64,000 bases of DNA from Tetrahymena thermophila SB210. Taxonomy: Eukaryota; Ciliophora; Oligohymenophorea; Hymenostomatida; Tetrahymenidae. The notes beneath the pieces are model-generated. The model searched no databases, was not told the DNA's origin, and saw only the letters and a list, made by a program, of their open reading frames with translations. Below are positions 51,411 through 64,000 of the stretch, piece after piece (positions within the stretch are counted from its first letter, which is position 1; each line of letters begins with the position of its first letter). Both the position numbers and the translations under genes were made by a program. The DNA lies in NCBI RefSeq assembly GCF_000189635.1, contig NW_002476559.1:1240001-1304000 (forward strand), given 5' to 3'.

Positions 51411-53289
51411 TATATGAAATAATTTATTTATTTATTAAATTAGTTCAACATATTTTAAATTATTTTGTAATTTTAAATTTTATAATAAAATATAGAATAA
51501 AAAATCAATTAATTTAATACAATTTTTACTATCTAAATTAATTATTAAAATAAAAATTATTTTAGTCTGTTAAAATTTTTAATATCAAACAAACAAATCT
51601 TTAAGTATTATTTAGAATTATCAGAATTGTTTATTTCATTTATTATCATTTTAAATTTATGATTGTTGTTTTTTTATTAAAATTTTCTAAAAATACTACT
51701 AATAGTGATTTATAACAAGAAATTAATATCTAATTATGTGAATATATTTATTATTTTATCCATCACTCATTAAGCTTGTATAATTTAATAACTATTTTTT
51801 TAAATTATCAATTCTTAACTCCTATAGTATGCTAAAAAATTAAATAAATTTTATCGATAAATAAATATTGGTAAGATTTCTCAATTAAATACTAATTAAT
51901 AAACTTTTTTTAAAAAAAATATCTAAAATTTAATATTAATAAATGTGTAGTAAGTATTTAGTTTTTAGATTTTTTAAATGTCTGTTAGATTAAAAGCAAA
52001 TTCATAAATTTGTCATAAATATCTCAATTTTATTTAGAAAAATAAATAAAATCTGAATAAATAAACTATTTTCTAGCAAGGCCAAAAATAAAGGTAAAAG
52101 TAAGTAAGTAAGTAAGGGATGTATTTATTTTAATCGAATATGTTAAATATGATAGTTTAGAAGAGTAAAATTGAAACTAATATCAAGATTAATTATAGCT
52201 CCATTATATTTTTTAAATTTATTAATTAATTATTTCTATTTCTAAAGAAAGGATATAGATAGATATATATATTACCTTACTAAATTAATTAATAAGATAA
52301 TTGTTAATATTTATTTTTTTGGTAAGTTGTTTGATATTTTAAGAATTGAAATAGCAATCAAAAATATAAGTAACTTTGACAAAATTTAATATTTTTTCTA
52401 AGTAAATAATAATTAGTTAGTTTATTTTACATTAATCTTTGATTCTTTTCTTTTGATAATATATAATTCTTAATAATTAAACCACTTTTAAAAAGTAAGC
52501 AAACAAGCAATTTAAGATTGTATTATATTTATTTTTATATTATTATAATACTTCTAATATTTAAAATTTTTTCAAAGCCTTTTAGGTAAAAATAATAATT
52601 TTTATAAAATATTTTATTTGAAAAATCAATACTTGTTAAAAAATAATCATTATATTATTTTCATCGATTAGAAAATCATATAAAAAAGTGTAAGTTAATT
52701 TCTTTAGGCTAGAATAGAAAGAAAAAAAACACATTTAAAATGCAATTAATTTTACTCTAGGTAAATTTAATTTTTAAAAATGAAAAATAGACAAAAAAAT
52801 TACATCAAGCTTAGTTTTGAAGGTTTTGTAAAATGAATGAGATAGCCATTTATTTATGGGAATTTCATTATAACTACTTTATAATATATTAAATATTCAT
52901 TCATTATTTGAAATAAATTTTTTAATTAAGTGATTATTTATTTATTCTATAAATAAATTATTACTTCTTCTTCTTTTGGCTCTTCATTTTTTATTTAAAA
53001 AATTTTTGAAAATTAAATTACTAATTATTATATTTGATCAAGGTTTTAATTTAATTTAAAATATTCTTTTTAATTCTGATAAAACATTCTTTTAATCAAA
53101 ATTTAATTTTTATAAGGAGCTATCCGATATTTAATTAGCTACCCTGATGTAAGAACATAATGGGCAATAAAATTTTCACTAATTGAGCTTAATAATTAAT
53201 ATTTCTTCAAAAGATATTGTGACAAACAAATCAACTTCGAAACAAAGAGAAATTAGCTAAAATTTTGCATTAACAAATATATTTATTAC

Positions 53290-54765
53290 ATGAGTACTAT
53301 AATTAACGTTGACTGTGAAGGATATTTGTCTCAAGTATAAGTAGATATAAATTTAAATCTTGGTTGCTTTAGAGAATAATTAAACTAAGGTGACTATCTA
53401 TTTATTGATAGAGATGGTATTCAAATAGAAAAAAGCTTTGAAAACAACTTTAAAGTTATTGATATTTTAGACCAAGTCTCGAATACTATTTACTTGAAGC
53501 CTGAACAATAAAAGTTATACCAATTTTCTAAAGATGCACTCTTCTAGCTAGAAATAAAAAACTAAGAAATCGAGAATCTTAAAAAGCAGCTCTTAGAGCA
53601 GAAAATGTATGCTAGAAATCTTGAGATCGAAATAGAGAAAGTCAAAAAAATTGATGACTAAGATGCTAAAAAATAACTTTTCTCTAACCTAAATGTTAAT
53701 AAGGAATACTATGAAGAAGATGAATACAAATCTTCATCCGATACTCTTCAAAAAAAATTTATAAATGATAAAGATTATTTCAAATACGTTATTTTAACCC
53801 CAGTTTCTTCTAATTAGTAAAACAGCACATCAAACATGAACTCTAAAAAATTGAATTTAGAAAATAATGTAATCAAAAAAGACTAGCTACAGCTACAGTG
53901 TGAATAGCAGTTATACAGAAGCCAGCACTTAGAAAAGGTGCTTTACCCTTCTAAAAAGATAAAAGAGCTCACCTATGAAGAACTGTAAAAGAGAAAAATA
54001 GAACACTAAGTGAACATAATCAGACCAAGGATAGAGAATAATCTGAATAAACTAGAATCACAAATGAGACAAATGGAATTTATTCTCAAAAACAAAGACT
54101 AAATCAATATGAACAAAAACTACCATATAACAATAACTCAAGAAACCATAAATAGAGTCCAGACTAAGTATAGCAACACTGTTTGTATGTTATGTAACAT
54201 AACTTGCCATGAAAACTGCACATACACAAACGAAAAATCTGACTGCATAGCCATGCAAGAAGAATTCTGCACAGTATGTCCTTAAAGATGTACCTGGGAA
54301 TAACATTAAAACAAGCAATACAAAATCGAATATAGCTTAGTTACTAAAGTGGTTACTGTTGATGATCTTAGAAAAATGTATTGCCAAACTGAATCAGACA
54401 GTCTTCAAAGCGATTAAATTCTACTAGGGCTTATGAAAGAATTTCTCACAACAAAGAAACAAATATATGATGAAATCAATAATCTCAAAACTTCTATCAA
54501 TAAATTCGGAAATCTGCTTAATAGGCCAAATGATATCTCCTCCTTAGAGATCATTGAATCGATGATACAAAATGAAAAGTTAGTCAGAAAAATTGGATTT
54601 TAATTAAGAGTAAAGCACCTAGAAGATTTAAAAAATTAATTTTAGAATATCAACCAATTACAAGGAGATTTAAAATAAAAAGAGATAGACCTAGTATTTA
54701 GTGACTACAAACAGCAAGTTATCAACTTGAAAATATAAAGCATAAACTAAATTTTATTTGGATGA
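53290..54765 (+). CDS. coiled-coil protein with TCH/CP Cys cluster
   Basis: Intronless ORF of 491 residues, ATG 53290 to TGA 54763-54765. Residues 1-70 form a small beta-rich domain (INVDCEGYLSQVQVDINLNL, DYLFIDRDGIQI, then FKVIDIL) that I have seen as an N-terminal module of ciliate proteins. Residues about 75-125 and 370-480 look like coiled coils, with a charged linker between them. A Cys/His cluster spans about 299-345: CMLCNITCHENC, then CIAMQEEFC and CPQRCTWEQH. Clusters with TCH..C, C.aM, CP..C.W..H spacing are known to me from the C-terminal part of AIG1/septin-like GTPases of animals and protists. Here no P-loop or other GTPase motif exists. The Cys and His residues probably bind metal. 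Function not assignable. Confidence 0.8.
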
Positions 54766-57120
54766 TATCTAAAAAATACTATTGAAATTTATAACAATAT
54801 GAACAAAATAATCTATATATCAATCGCTCTGTATATTTATATAATTTTCTATTAAGTTACTTTACTCAATTTTAAAAATTCATTAAAAATATTTTTATAT
54901 ATCTATCTATATAAACTTATTGGTGTTTGATTGTCTGTCTAATAATTAAATAAAAATGTATTTATTCAATTTTATACATAAAAAATAATTAAATAAAAAT
55001 ATATAATTATACTCTTTGCATCTAAAATATCTAGATGATCTTTAAGGAAATATTTAGATTTTTATTTGTAAATTTTAAATAATTAATATTTATATAGAAT
55101 TTTTCTAAAGTTTCTATTTTTATAGTGTTTTTATCAATTAATTAACTTTAAACAAAGAACAAATAAATCAATATCTATTTATTTATTTATTTATTTATTT
55201 ATTTATGTATTACTCAATCATAATAATTTCATAATTTTAAATATTTTTATTTATTAATAATGAATGATAATAAATTTGTATTTAAAATTGTATTAACAAA
55301 AAATTAATTTCAAACAATAAAATAATAATAATCCAATAAAATGTTAAATTTGAATACCATATTCTCTAATATATTAAGACATTTAATTTACTAAGTTATT
55401 TTTAAATGAAATTAACTATTTTGAAAAAAAAAATTTTTACCTCTTTAAAATCTTGTTTTAATTAATTAGGATTCACAATCAATACATTCCTTCCATATAT
55501 ATAATAACCTATTACCTTATCAACTACATTAAAATTTTTGATAGTAGAAAAACTAATAACACAATTAAATATTTTTAAACGCACTCTTAGCATAAATTAG
55601 ACTAAAAAGTGAGAAATTAATAAAGGTTGCCAATATTAGATTTACAGTATTATCTATGATCAAATAGCCAAAATTAAAGTTAAAGAACACACATTTAATA
55701 TTAAATAGCTAAAATCAAATTAAATTGAGAGGAAAAGTAGACATAAAAAATTTTAAAAGCAAGCAAATAAATAATAAATTAAATATTCTAATATAATCTT
55801 AAAAGATTATATATGTGTTTTTATTAAAAATGAGGAGCATTTATTTTGATTGATAATAGACTATCTATTTTAATATTAAAATTTTAATTCTGACAAGTGT
55901 TTAATTAGAAACTTTAATCTGATTTACTTAAGATTTTATATATAATCTTTTTGATTAAGGAAAGAATTTTTTATAATAATATATTAGTAGGATTAAACTG
56001 AAACAAACAAATTTTAGTTAATAGATTGATTAATAAATACAATTTAGTTTAACTTTTATTCAACTGTATTATTATCTTAATTATTCATACGAAATGAAAT
56101 TTAAATATTTTTAGGAAATCAGGTATAAAACTAACTAGCAAGCAACATAATTAATTTTATTTAGTCTAAATTAAGTTTTACATAAAAATTGTATAGCTAA
56201 TTTAAAAAATTAACAATTGTTTTCCACACACAATATCTATCTATCTATATATCTATCTATCTATCGCATATTATTAGAGAAATTACAGAGAGTTGACAAA
56301 ATATTAGAATTAATTAATTTATAAAATAATCTTTATTGCTTAACTTAAGCACTTGATCAGTTTACTAAGGTGGCAAATAAAAGGGGATAGGGAAAATTAG
56401 CTTCCTAAAATAGAAAAGCGTAAAATAAATGCAAAAATTAAATGATTCCTTTACTTGAAACGTAAGAGGAATTATCAATTTATCATATCATAAAAAAAAA
56501 TAAATAGACAAATAAAATAAAAACAGAGAAAACGCTCAAATAAGTTGCGTGGTTGTTAATTTAAAACTATGATAATTTTGTAAAATAGATTGATGAATTA
56601 ATTATTTGGTTGATGTTTAGATTGGATTCGGTATATAAGTTTGGACAATGGCTATTTAGTTAGTTAATATAGATAATTTTTGAAGATATGTTATGTTTTT
56701 GTATGTTTATTTATATGTGTGAAAATAGATATTATAAATAATAAGTACTAGATAATGTTAAAAATAACTGAGAAAAGGCTAGAGAAAAGATTGAAAAAAC
56801 CAATAATTTAAAAATAGGGAAATAAAAAAATAAATAAAAAATTATTAAAAAAAAAAAACAAAAAAGCAAACAAAAAAATAATAAAAAAGGAAAAAGAGCC
56901 TAAATATTTTACATTGAATTTAATTAATTCTTTTAGTTAAAAAATTAAAGCAAAAAATTAAGATAAATATTTTTCTTCTTCTTTCAACTGCATAATTAAA
57001 TCTGCAAATGAAAACATATGTACTTACTAATCAATTAATTAATTTACTTATTTCAAATTTATTATTCTTAATATTAAACAAATAATCAAACAAATTATAC
57101 ATAATTTGATTATTCTACAT
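54766..57120. other. 2.4-kb intergenic region
   Basis: AT-rich; contains (TTTA)n near 55172-55205 and a TATC repeat at 56232-56262. A short stem (ATTCCTTTAC with GTAAGAGGAAT) lies near 56443-56473. No gene recognised on either strand. Confidence 0.5.
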
Positions 57121-59208
57121 ATGCATTACATTCATTCATTCATTTCTCATACTTTATGTTAACAAATATAGTTATCCACTTGTTCAGCTCCAAATTTATC
57201 CTTCAGTTCTTAATTTCAAAGAAAAGTAAATCATTGATCAGAAAATATTTATTTTATTTCTGATTGTTTGTTGCATTTGATTCTTTTCACTGCAACTTAT
57301 AATCATCATTCATTCATTAATTCATTATCATTCATTTTTCATTTTTTAAATTATTCTCTCATTTAATTCAATAGAGACCAAAAGTGAAGAACCTCACAAT
57401 ATGCAAGATCTCCGCAATCCTTGAGAAGATTCAGGAAAATTCCTCTGCGATTCCACATTACAACTTTTAGAAACACAAGATGATTGTATTTGACTTGGAA
57501 GAAGATTTACAAAAATTAAAATTAACCTAATAAGATATATACACATAGAATAATTTAGTCTCTATTAAAGAATTTCTATACAAAATATAAAGTAATTTGA
57601 AATGCCCAGATGAGTATTTCGTAGCAGCATTTTTGCTCATTTTAAAGTATTTGAGCCTTTCTTCAATTTAATTCACAGAAAACAACTGCTAAAGGTACTT
57701 TTTACACATTTATCTTAATTTTTTATGCAACATAAATCATAGATCAGTTATATAAAAACAAAAATAGTTAATTCATACTCAAATAAATTCTTCTTTTAGA
57801 AGGCATTTTGTCTAAAGAAGTCTGCAATTTTACAACTAAAAAGAATAATCAATATTTTATTTATTGACTTCTTTCTTTCTTTCTTAATTTCTCTGCTGAG
57901 TGTCTTTAATGAATGCACATAATAGATGCTTTCATAGAAATTTTATAATAGGATCTAAACAACCAGCTTTCCAAAACTAACCAAATAATAAACACACAAA
58001 CAAACAATCAAGCAAACAAACAAATAAAGTTATAACTAACTTATTGTATGCAGATACAAAATTTTTTAACCAGCAAATTGGTTTGTTTGTTTGTTTGTGA
58101 TTTATTTACTCATTTGCTATAGTTTTTACACACGAAATTATCAAATTAAGTAATAATTCATGCTTCCAAATAGATTTCTAATTTACTATTAAAAAATAAT
58201 ACTAAAAATTTTCACTTCGCCGTACTCATATAGCGAGTCACTTTTCTTTGTTATGTCATTAATTAAAAACAGACATATGATTATTGCGGCATAACAATTT
58301 CTATAAGTTATTTTACAACTTTAACACGACGTTTACAACTAAATAAATCTTAAATAGAAACAATCAATTAAATATATTATTTTTAAATTTTAGCATGAAA
58401 ACTATTTTTAAATACTTCCTCTATTACGAAGAAAAAGTTGCTTTACTTTTTAATTTTTCTTCTTCTGATTTGATTGTTGTGAGTGCTGAACTAGTCTTAA
58501 AAATTATAAACAGATATATTATTAAAGATTAATAAATATTAATAGATTGATTGATTGATATATACTTTGATTAATTTAAAAATTATAAATAGAAAAACAA
58601 ATTTTCAAAAAATTAAGCTAAGCAAATAAGATTTTACAACTTAATACTAATTCAAATAAGTCCCCCACATAAAATAGCCAAGCAATTTGTTCATTTATAA
58701 TTACTACTATAGATGATTTATAATTTTTATCATCAATATTAAATATCACTTCAGTTAAAAGCCAACAAAATTAAACATAATAACTCAGCACATTTATAAA
58801 TACCTACATAGAAATTAATATTTACTAAAAATTTCATGTAACACGCATAATTGTAAAGGATATTGATTACTCTCATAAAATTATTGGTGAAATCAAAAAC
58901 TATAAAATTGATTAGATTTCTAATTAAAAGAATTTATTTGCATACAAATTGATATTCTATTTCAAATAATTTTACTAATAGAATTTTTTATTTAAAATAG
59001 ATTGATTGCCTGCGCCATTATGCTTATAGAAAAATAATATAGTGATTATATATTATCACTCTACGCCTACTCTAGAGGAGTAAACATACCTGTTAAAGAT
59101 TTATAAGAAATGGAATTATAATTTTTGTCTACAATAAACTGGGAAATTAATATTAAAGAAGAAGAATTTCAAGCTTTTTAAGAGTATTTCAACACAATAA
59201 GCGCATGA
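57121..59208 (+). CDS. PHO80-like cyclin
   Basis: Three exons: 57121-57225, 57375-57694, 59001-59208; 210 residues; TGA at 59206-59208. Cyclins of the Pho80/P/U type bind and activate cyclin-dependent kinases. The cyclin box is recognisable: SIKEFLYKIQSNLKCPDEYF near residues 85-104, FLLILKYLSL, then ENNCQRLIACAIMLIEKQYSD across the exon 2/3 junction (family form NNCHRLLLTS.MLA.KY.DD). After it come LQEMELQFLSTINWEINIK and EEEFQAFQEYF, the usual end of this subfamily. The 1306-bp intron splits the Arg codon after NNCQ and sits in the middle of the box. Exons 2 and 3 are well supported. Exon 1 (starting MHYIHSF) is less certain; it was chosen because no ATG precedes the cyclin box in exon 2 and the junction keeps phase. 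Confidence 0.75.
57988..58100. repeat. AAAC-rich inverted repeat inside cyclin intron
   Basis: AAACACACAAACAAACAA-type sequence near 57988-58025 is followed about 55 bp later by TTGGTTTGTTTGTTTGTTTG near 58079-58098. The two could form a long imperfect stem in the unspliced RNA. Confidence 0.6.
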
Positions 59209-61531
59209 AATAGTAAAATTTTTGTTTGATACATCTACCAACCAACCTACCTTCCTACCATCTACTTACTAATTAACTAAAATAGATAAAAATCTATATT
59301 ATTAAATATAACAATAAAATATTGATATATAATATAAAACAGCTTTCTATTTGATTATACTTTCAAAGACTCAAAGATAATATTTGTAAATAAAATGGAA
59401 TTTAAATACTACTCTTTCCAACAATAATAACCACAATAATTATCATCAAATAATAACCTCAAAAATAAATAAAAAAAGTTACAAAATTTATTCAACTCAA
59501 AACTACCTCTAAATAATAAATAATAATTAAATCTTATTAAAAATCTTTTATCATAAAATGAATAAAAAATTAAAATGGTGCTTAATAAATAAATAAGTAA
59601 ATACTTTTAATTTAAATCAAAAAAATTTTCATTCAAAGTAAGGTTAAAAATTAAATAAAAAATCAGACACATTTCTTTGAGAAAACATTTAAATTATCTC
59701 TTCGCATGTAAATAATTAAATTAATTCACCTATTAGATATCTCATTTTAATAGAGTAAGTATGTACTTTTAATTCAAAATATCAAAGAAGTCATCTAGAA
59801 TGTAAATTATGTGCTAATTTTATCTAGTAAACTTAGCAAGCAAACAAATGATAAAAGTAGAAATAAATAATAATTTTCCTTAATAATGAATTAAAAAAAA
59901 ATAATAATAACCAAGTAAAATAAAAATTTGAATATTCTATCTATTTATTACATAGTTAAGTTTAATTTAACAGCGCCCAAAATACTTAACAATTATATTA
60001 ATAATCAAAATAAAATAATAAAATAATATAATTTTCAACTAATTAATAAAATCATAATAAAATTATATAATTTATTATTTAAAAAATAATAAATAAATTA
60101 ACCAAATTAACAAATAAATAAATAAAATTAATTATTGGAAATACAAAAAATAGTGTAATTCACATACATCAAAATAAATAATATATATAAAGAGTTTTAA
60201 ATTCTAATTATAAATTAATAAATAATTTTTGATACTTTGATGGTTGTTTACTTTCTTTCCCATATCTATAGATTCCTACCTATCTCCAGCCTATATATCT
60301 ATCTAGATCATATATTCTAGTTTAGTGATAATATTTATATTTTAAAATTTGTATTATAACTTTTTATTAAATATGTATTTTATCCTTTCTTATAAATTAC
60401 TTAAAATTTTAGTTAAATTAAGCTTAATGACTTTTTCTCAATATTTTATTATTCTTAAATTAAAAATAAAACTTTCTTTAATATTTTCTTAGAAAGTATA
60501 GAAATAAGTTTATATTGAATTAAGATAATTATAATCACTGATAAAATAAATTAAATAATTTATTAATTTAATTAAGTAAATGTCATTTCTAAATTTCTAT
60601 TTAAAATAATATTTTAATTTTCAAGATAAAATCAAGGTTTCTATAAAACATATTAAAAATTTATCTTGAAAACTCTTAGAAAATAATAAAAAGCAGATAA
60701 ACACATTTATACATACATATACAATTTAATTTATCTGATTTTATCAAAAGATACTTGCAAATTAATCATGTCTTATTGTAAAACTCATCCTTGTTTGAGG
60801 TTAACAAAGCATTACTAAGTAAAATAATTTTAAAAATATATTTATTTATTATTTATTTGCTAATTAACATAAGTGAATTTAAGCTAATAATGAATTTTTT
60901 TTGCCATTTTAAAAAGTGTTTGAATAATTAGGATTATGATTAAAAATTAAATTAGAAATTAGGAAGAAGGAAATAAATTTATGAATAATTTTTTTATAAG
61001 CAATATTTAAAAAGTTAAAAATTAACTCTTTAATTTTTACCTTAAATAAAAATATAATAAAATGGAGGACTTTAGAATTTTTTAATTTGAATTTCTTTGT
61101 AAAAATGAATAAAATTTTTAAGTGAATGAATTTTTTAATGAATGTGCTAAAGTGAATTTTGAGATTAAGATGTATTAATTTGATAAGAAATGAATGAGAG
61201 TACTCATTAATTAATAGAAGTGTTAATTATTGAAGAAGGTAAGTATGTAAATATATGTATATTTGTTAATATAAATGCAAGTCTTTGAAATAGTCTGCCT
61301 AGCTAGCTTGGTAATTAAGATTAAATGTAGATCGATAGAGAAATTAAACTAAATCAAATAAGGAGAAGAGAGAAAAGAATAAATCAATGATCTTTTAAAA
61401 AGATAGAGTATATTAAATAGAATCTTTACATACAAACATTTATTATCAATATCCTCTTTGCTTGAGTATTAAAAGATAACAAATAGGAGAGACACAGAAT
61501 TTATAATAGAAAAGCAAAATTTAAATTAGAA
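59209..61531. other. 2.3-kb intergenic region
   Basis: AT-rich sequence carrying the cyclin 3' flank and the promoter of the mS29 gene. Nothing else recognised. Confidence 0.5.
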
Positions 61532-64000
61532 ATGAAGATCGGATTCATAGAAACAATTAAAAGAGTTGGCAAAAATTTGGGAGCCACAAAGGAGGAAAAA
61601 TTCAGAGTTTTGGCAAAGAAAACCACTATTCCCAACAGAAGATTAAAAGATGATTCTTCAACTCATAAAAGAATGCCTCCTATTGAATAATTCAGAACTT
61701 ACACTAAGCAAATTCTCCCTCAAATGGAGCAATCTATTGAAATCAGCATGTTATAGAAGTAATTCCAAGAAATTAAGAGCGAAGAACTTAAATAAGATTT
61801 AATCCGCGCTTATACTCGTCGTCGCATAAAAGATTTAGCCAATTAATTCTCCAAACTTGATGACTACAAGAAATAGGAAGATTCCATGAGACATCATGAT
61901 TTGCCTGAATTGAATGTCTACTCATTCGTTCCCATCGGCGATCATGATTTCGAAGATGTTGGCAAATACACAATGTTCCCTGCAACTGACATTCAAAAAT
62001 ATTTCCTCAACAACCAAATGTTCGGTGAATACTTCGAAGTTGAGTTCTATCGTACTAGAAAGTTCGGTGTTATGATTTCAGAAGAAGTAAAAATAACAAA
62101 AATATTTTTTTCTAGATAGGCAACAGTAGAAATAGTTAATAAACTTTAAAGCTCACAAGCACATACAATGAAAAAACCAATTAAAATAACTTACACAATT
62201 ATCAATTTAGTTAAATCCAAACAAATTTATCCAGTTCGTCTCAAAAATCAATTCACTATAAAAATAGTTATTTAGTTAAAATTGAATAATCTTAAAATAT
62301 CTTTTTTAATTAATAAAATCAAAATCTTTAAAATAAACTCTGATTTATTTATCAAGCAAGCAATCATGCATGCATGCATAAAATCGTGCAACATAGAATA
62401 GCAATTTAAAATGTATTTTTAAAATCTTCTCTTAAGTATCTATCATCTTTACGAGCTATTTAAATAAATTCCTAAATGAAATATGCATTATAAACACACA
62501 CGCTTTCGTCTACTTGCCAAAAACAAAACTTATTAGAAATAATTAATTAATTAATTAATTAATTAATTAATTTAACAACATTCATAATATTTTATAATTA
62601 AATTATTTTAATTATGAATGAAAAAATTAGGGAGCTAAGATTGTTAATCACTTGCAACATATTTAAGATAATAAGGAAACTCCTTTAAATTATATTAACT
62701 TATTCAAGAGATATCCCACTGAAAAAATTAAAGAAAAGATTATTGAAGATGAAGACGTTTATCCCTGTCTTTTCCACGATTTAGGTAAGTACAATTAATT
62801 TATTTATTTATTTGCAACAAAAAATATTTCAATAAAATGTATTTATTTATTAACTTATTTTTAAAAATTACCTAAATTATTAAAGCCAAAGCTGCTATTG
62901 AAGAATTGGAAGCTTATAGAAATAACACTCTTTTCGAAAGACTTTTCTGCTTACCTAGTTTATTTGATTTAACTATTAATGTTGTTTTGAGAGAATTGGG
63001 CGAAAATCCTAATGCCCTTCTTCCTCTCTTTTTAAAGTAATAAGAATAGATCGATAATCCCTAATTCACTGGCAAGAAGGTCTTCAATCAACTCTTCGAA
63101 TAGATCTTCAAATAAATTAATGAAAGAGCTCATCCTGAATTCTCCAACCCTTAACAATATAAATAATTCCTTGAAGATATTTGTAAAATTTGTTTGTTTT
63201 AAACAATCAATTTTTAACTAAATGTTTTTTATGTAACTCAAAGAGAAATTCTAAATTAGCATCAAGGATTGCACTGAACATGAAATTGATTTAATTAAAT
63301 ACTGTAAGGAACCTAGATGGATTCCCAGAAACATTAAAAAGTACTCTTTGAGAAAGTTTATTGGATTCAACTCTGGCGCTCTCTTATACGGTGATAGTGG
63401 TTCTGGTAATTACCAAACAATATTCTAATTACTCATATGTGTTATTAAAAATATTATTTATATAAAAAGGCAAGAGTGGTACTTTACTCTATGTCACAAT
63501 GTGGGCTCATTACAAGAAATGGATTGTACTTAATGTTCCAAGTGCTTTTAACTGGACTTAAAAGGAATGGAAGTTCGTCAGACATCCTAAGACAGGTCTT
63601 TATATTTAAAACGAATTAGCTTAAGATTGGATGAAATCTTTCAAGCACGCCAACAGCGATTTATTAAAGTAGATCCCAGTTAATATGGATATTTATGGTT
63701 TCTACAATTTGTCTGGCTAACACGATAAGGAATGTGATGCTGTCCCTGATCTCTATTACAAAGACAGAAAGGTTAACTTCGAAGAACACAAAAAGTTCTT
63801 GACAGAAGAAGAAAATATTATTGATGGTGAAACAAACAAAGACTTCAGAGTCAGACTAAAAGAAAAGTTAACTAATCCCCTTACAGTCCTTGATATAATC
63901 GATTACGGTCTCGAAAACGAATTCTTTGCTACTAATGCTTTGTACGAAGTCCTCGAACAAATCCGTAACTAGGATAAATTCTGTGTTTTAAAAGTAATTG
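61532..64000 (+). CDS. DAP3: mitochondrial small-subunit ribosomal protein mS29 (DAP3), 3' end beyond window
   Basis: Exons 61532-62086, 62631-62784, 62886-63182, 63244-63405 and 63470 to the right edge; about 566 residues visible, phases consistent. mS29 is a GTP-binding protein of the mitochondrial small ribosomal subunit. The P-loop LYGDSGSGKSGTLLY (Walker A, near residues 382-396) is split by the phase-1 intron 63406-63469. Downstream blocks also fit: WIVLNVPSAFNW (DAP3 form W.I.HIP.A..W), QDWMKSFKHANSDLL..IPV, and LTVLDIIDYGLENEFFATNA (DAP3 form LGEVVEQGI.RV.NATDA). The N-terminal 380 residues are much longer than in animal DAP3. They are basic at the start (AKKTTIPNRRLK, plausible mitochondrial targeting) and contain ARG-rich RAYTRRRIKDLA. 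Codon use is more C-ending than in neighbouring genes, as expected of a well-expressed ribosomal protein gene. Confidence 0.88.
62540..62571. repeat. (ATTA)n microsatellite in mS29 intron 1
   Basis: Eight ATTA units within the 544-bp intron 62087-62630. Confidence 0.9.

Larger units (their letters stand above)
49112..53289. other. 4.2-kb gene-poor AT-rich region
   Basis: Longest stretch without a supported gene. Contains an (ATTT)n microsatellite at about 49594-49655, an (AAGT)n run near 52098-52115 and a slightly less AT-rich, inverted-repeat-rich block at about 51190-51410. I found no TGA-terminated ORF with coding character on either strand. Confidence 0.5.

Noticed and set aside
57790-57980. 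Possible extra exon of the cyclin gene
   Set aside because: Open frame exists, but its product lacks cyclin-box features, while joining 57694 to 59001 restores the box exactly.
61788-61985. Minus-strand ORF
   Set aside because: Antisense shadow of mS29 exon 1.
1-64000. tRNA, rRNA, CRISPR, transposon or prophage
   Set aside because: No cloverleaf or B-box-like element, no repeat-spacer array, and no transposase, reverse transcriptase or phage-like protein found in either strand.

Overview
The window reads as macronuclear DNA of an oligohymenophorean ciliate, most likely Tetrahymena or a close relative. It is very AT-rich. Real genes are full of in-frame TAA and TAG, including inside conserved domains such as ATG3, mitoribosomal mS29 and NMNAT, and they end only at TGA. 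Short GT...AG introns with almost pure A/T bodies interrupt most genes. All coordinates for spliced genes were worked out by hand from the reading frame, splice sites and phase; in every complete gene except ATG3 the exon lengths sum to a multiple of three. Layout: positions 1-31254 are dominated by membrane proteins. A minus-strand multi-pass protein runs off the left edge (1-3901). A two-TM ciliate-type protein follows on the plus strand (5612-7825). Then come two giant, homologous, head-to-tail receptor-like genes of about 3130 codons each (8442-18927 and 20145-31254). Each has a signal peptide, a short Cys-rich domain, a very long propeller-like beta region, a beta-helix region, a Cys-rich GFWR-type module and a C-terminal polytopic membrane domain. 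A 100-N assembly gap (31573-31672) follows, flanked by an exact 453-bp direct repeat that includes the 3' end of the second giant gene. Positions 32499-44280 carry housekeeping and trafficking genes: two tandem NMNAT-like adenylyltransferases, ATG3 (autophagy E2-like enzyme, minus strand, with an apparent one-base frameshift), a small charged orphan, and an 11-exon gene whose product has a RasGAP-like N-terminus and a C-terminal VPS9 domain, the architecture of RME-6/GAPVD1. Positions 45372-49111 hold two tandem minus-strand tetraspanin-like genes. After a 4-kb gene-free stretch come an intronless coiled-coil protein with a TCH/CP-type Cys cluster (53290-54765), a PHO80-like cyclin split by a 1.3-kb intron (57121-59208), and the start of mitochondrial ribosomal protein mS29/DAP3 (61532 to the right edge). 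How the genes relate: there are no operons. Recurring themes are tandem gene duplication (giant receptors, NMNATs, tetraspanins) and local direct duplications, several of which copy the 3' end of a gene together with its UTR. Endosome/autophagy functions (RME-6-like Rab5 GEF, ATG3) lie near each other, but nothing in the sequence shows that they are functionally linked.
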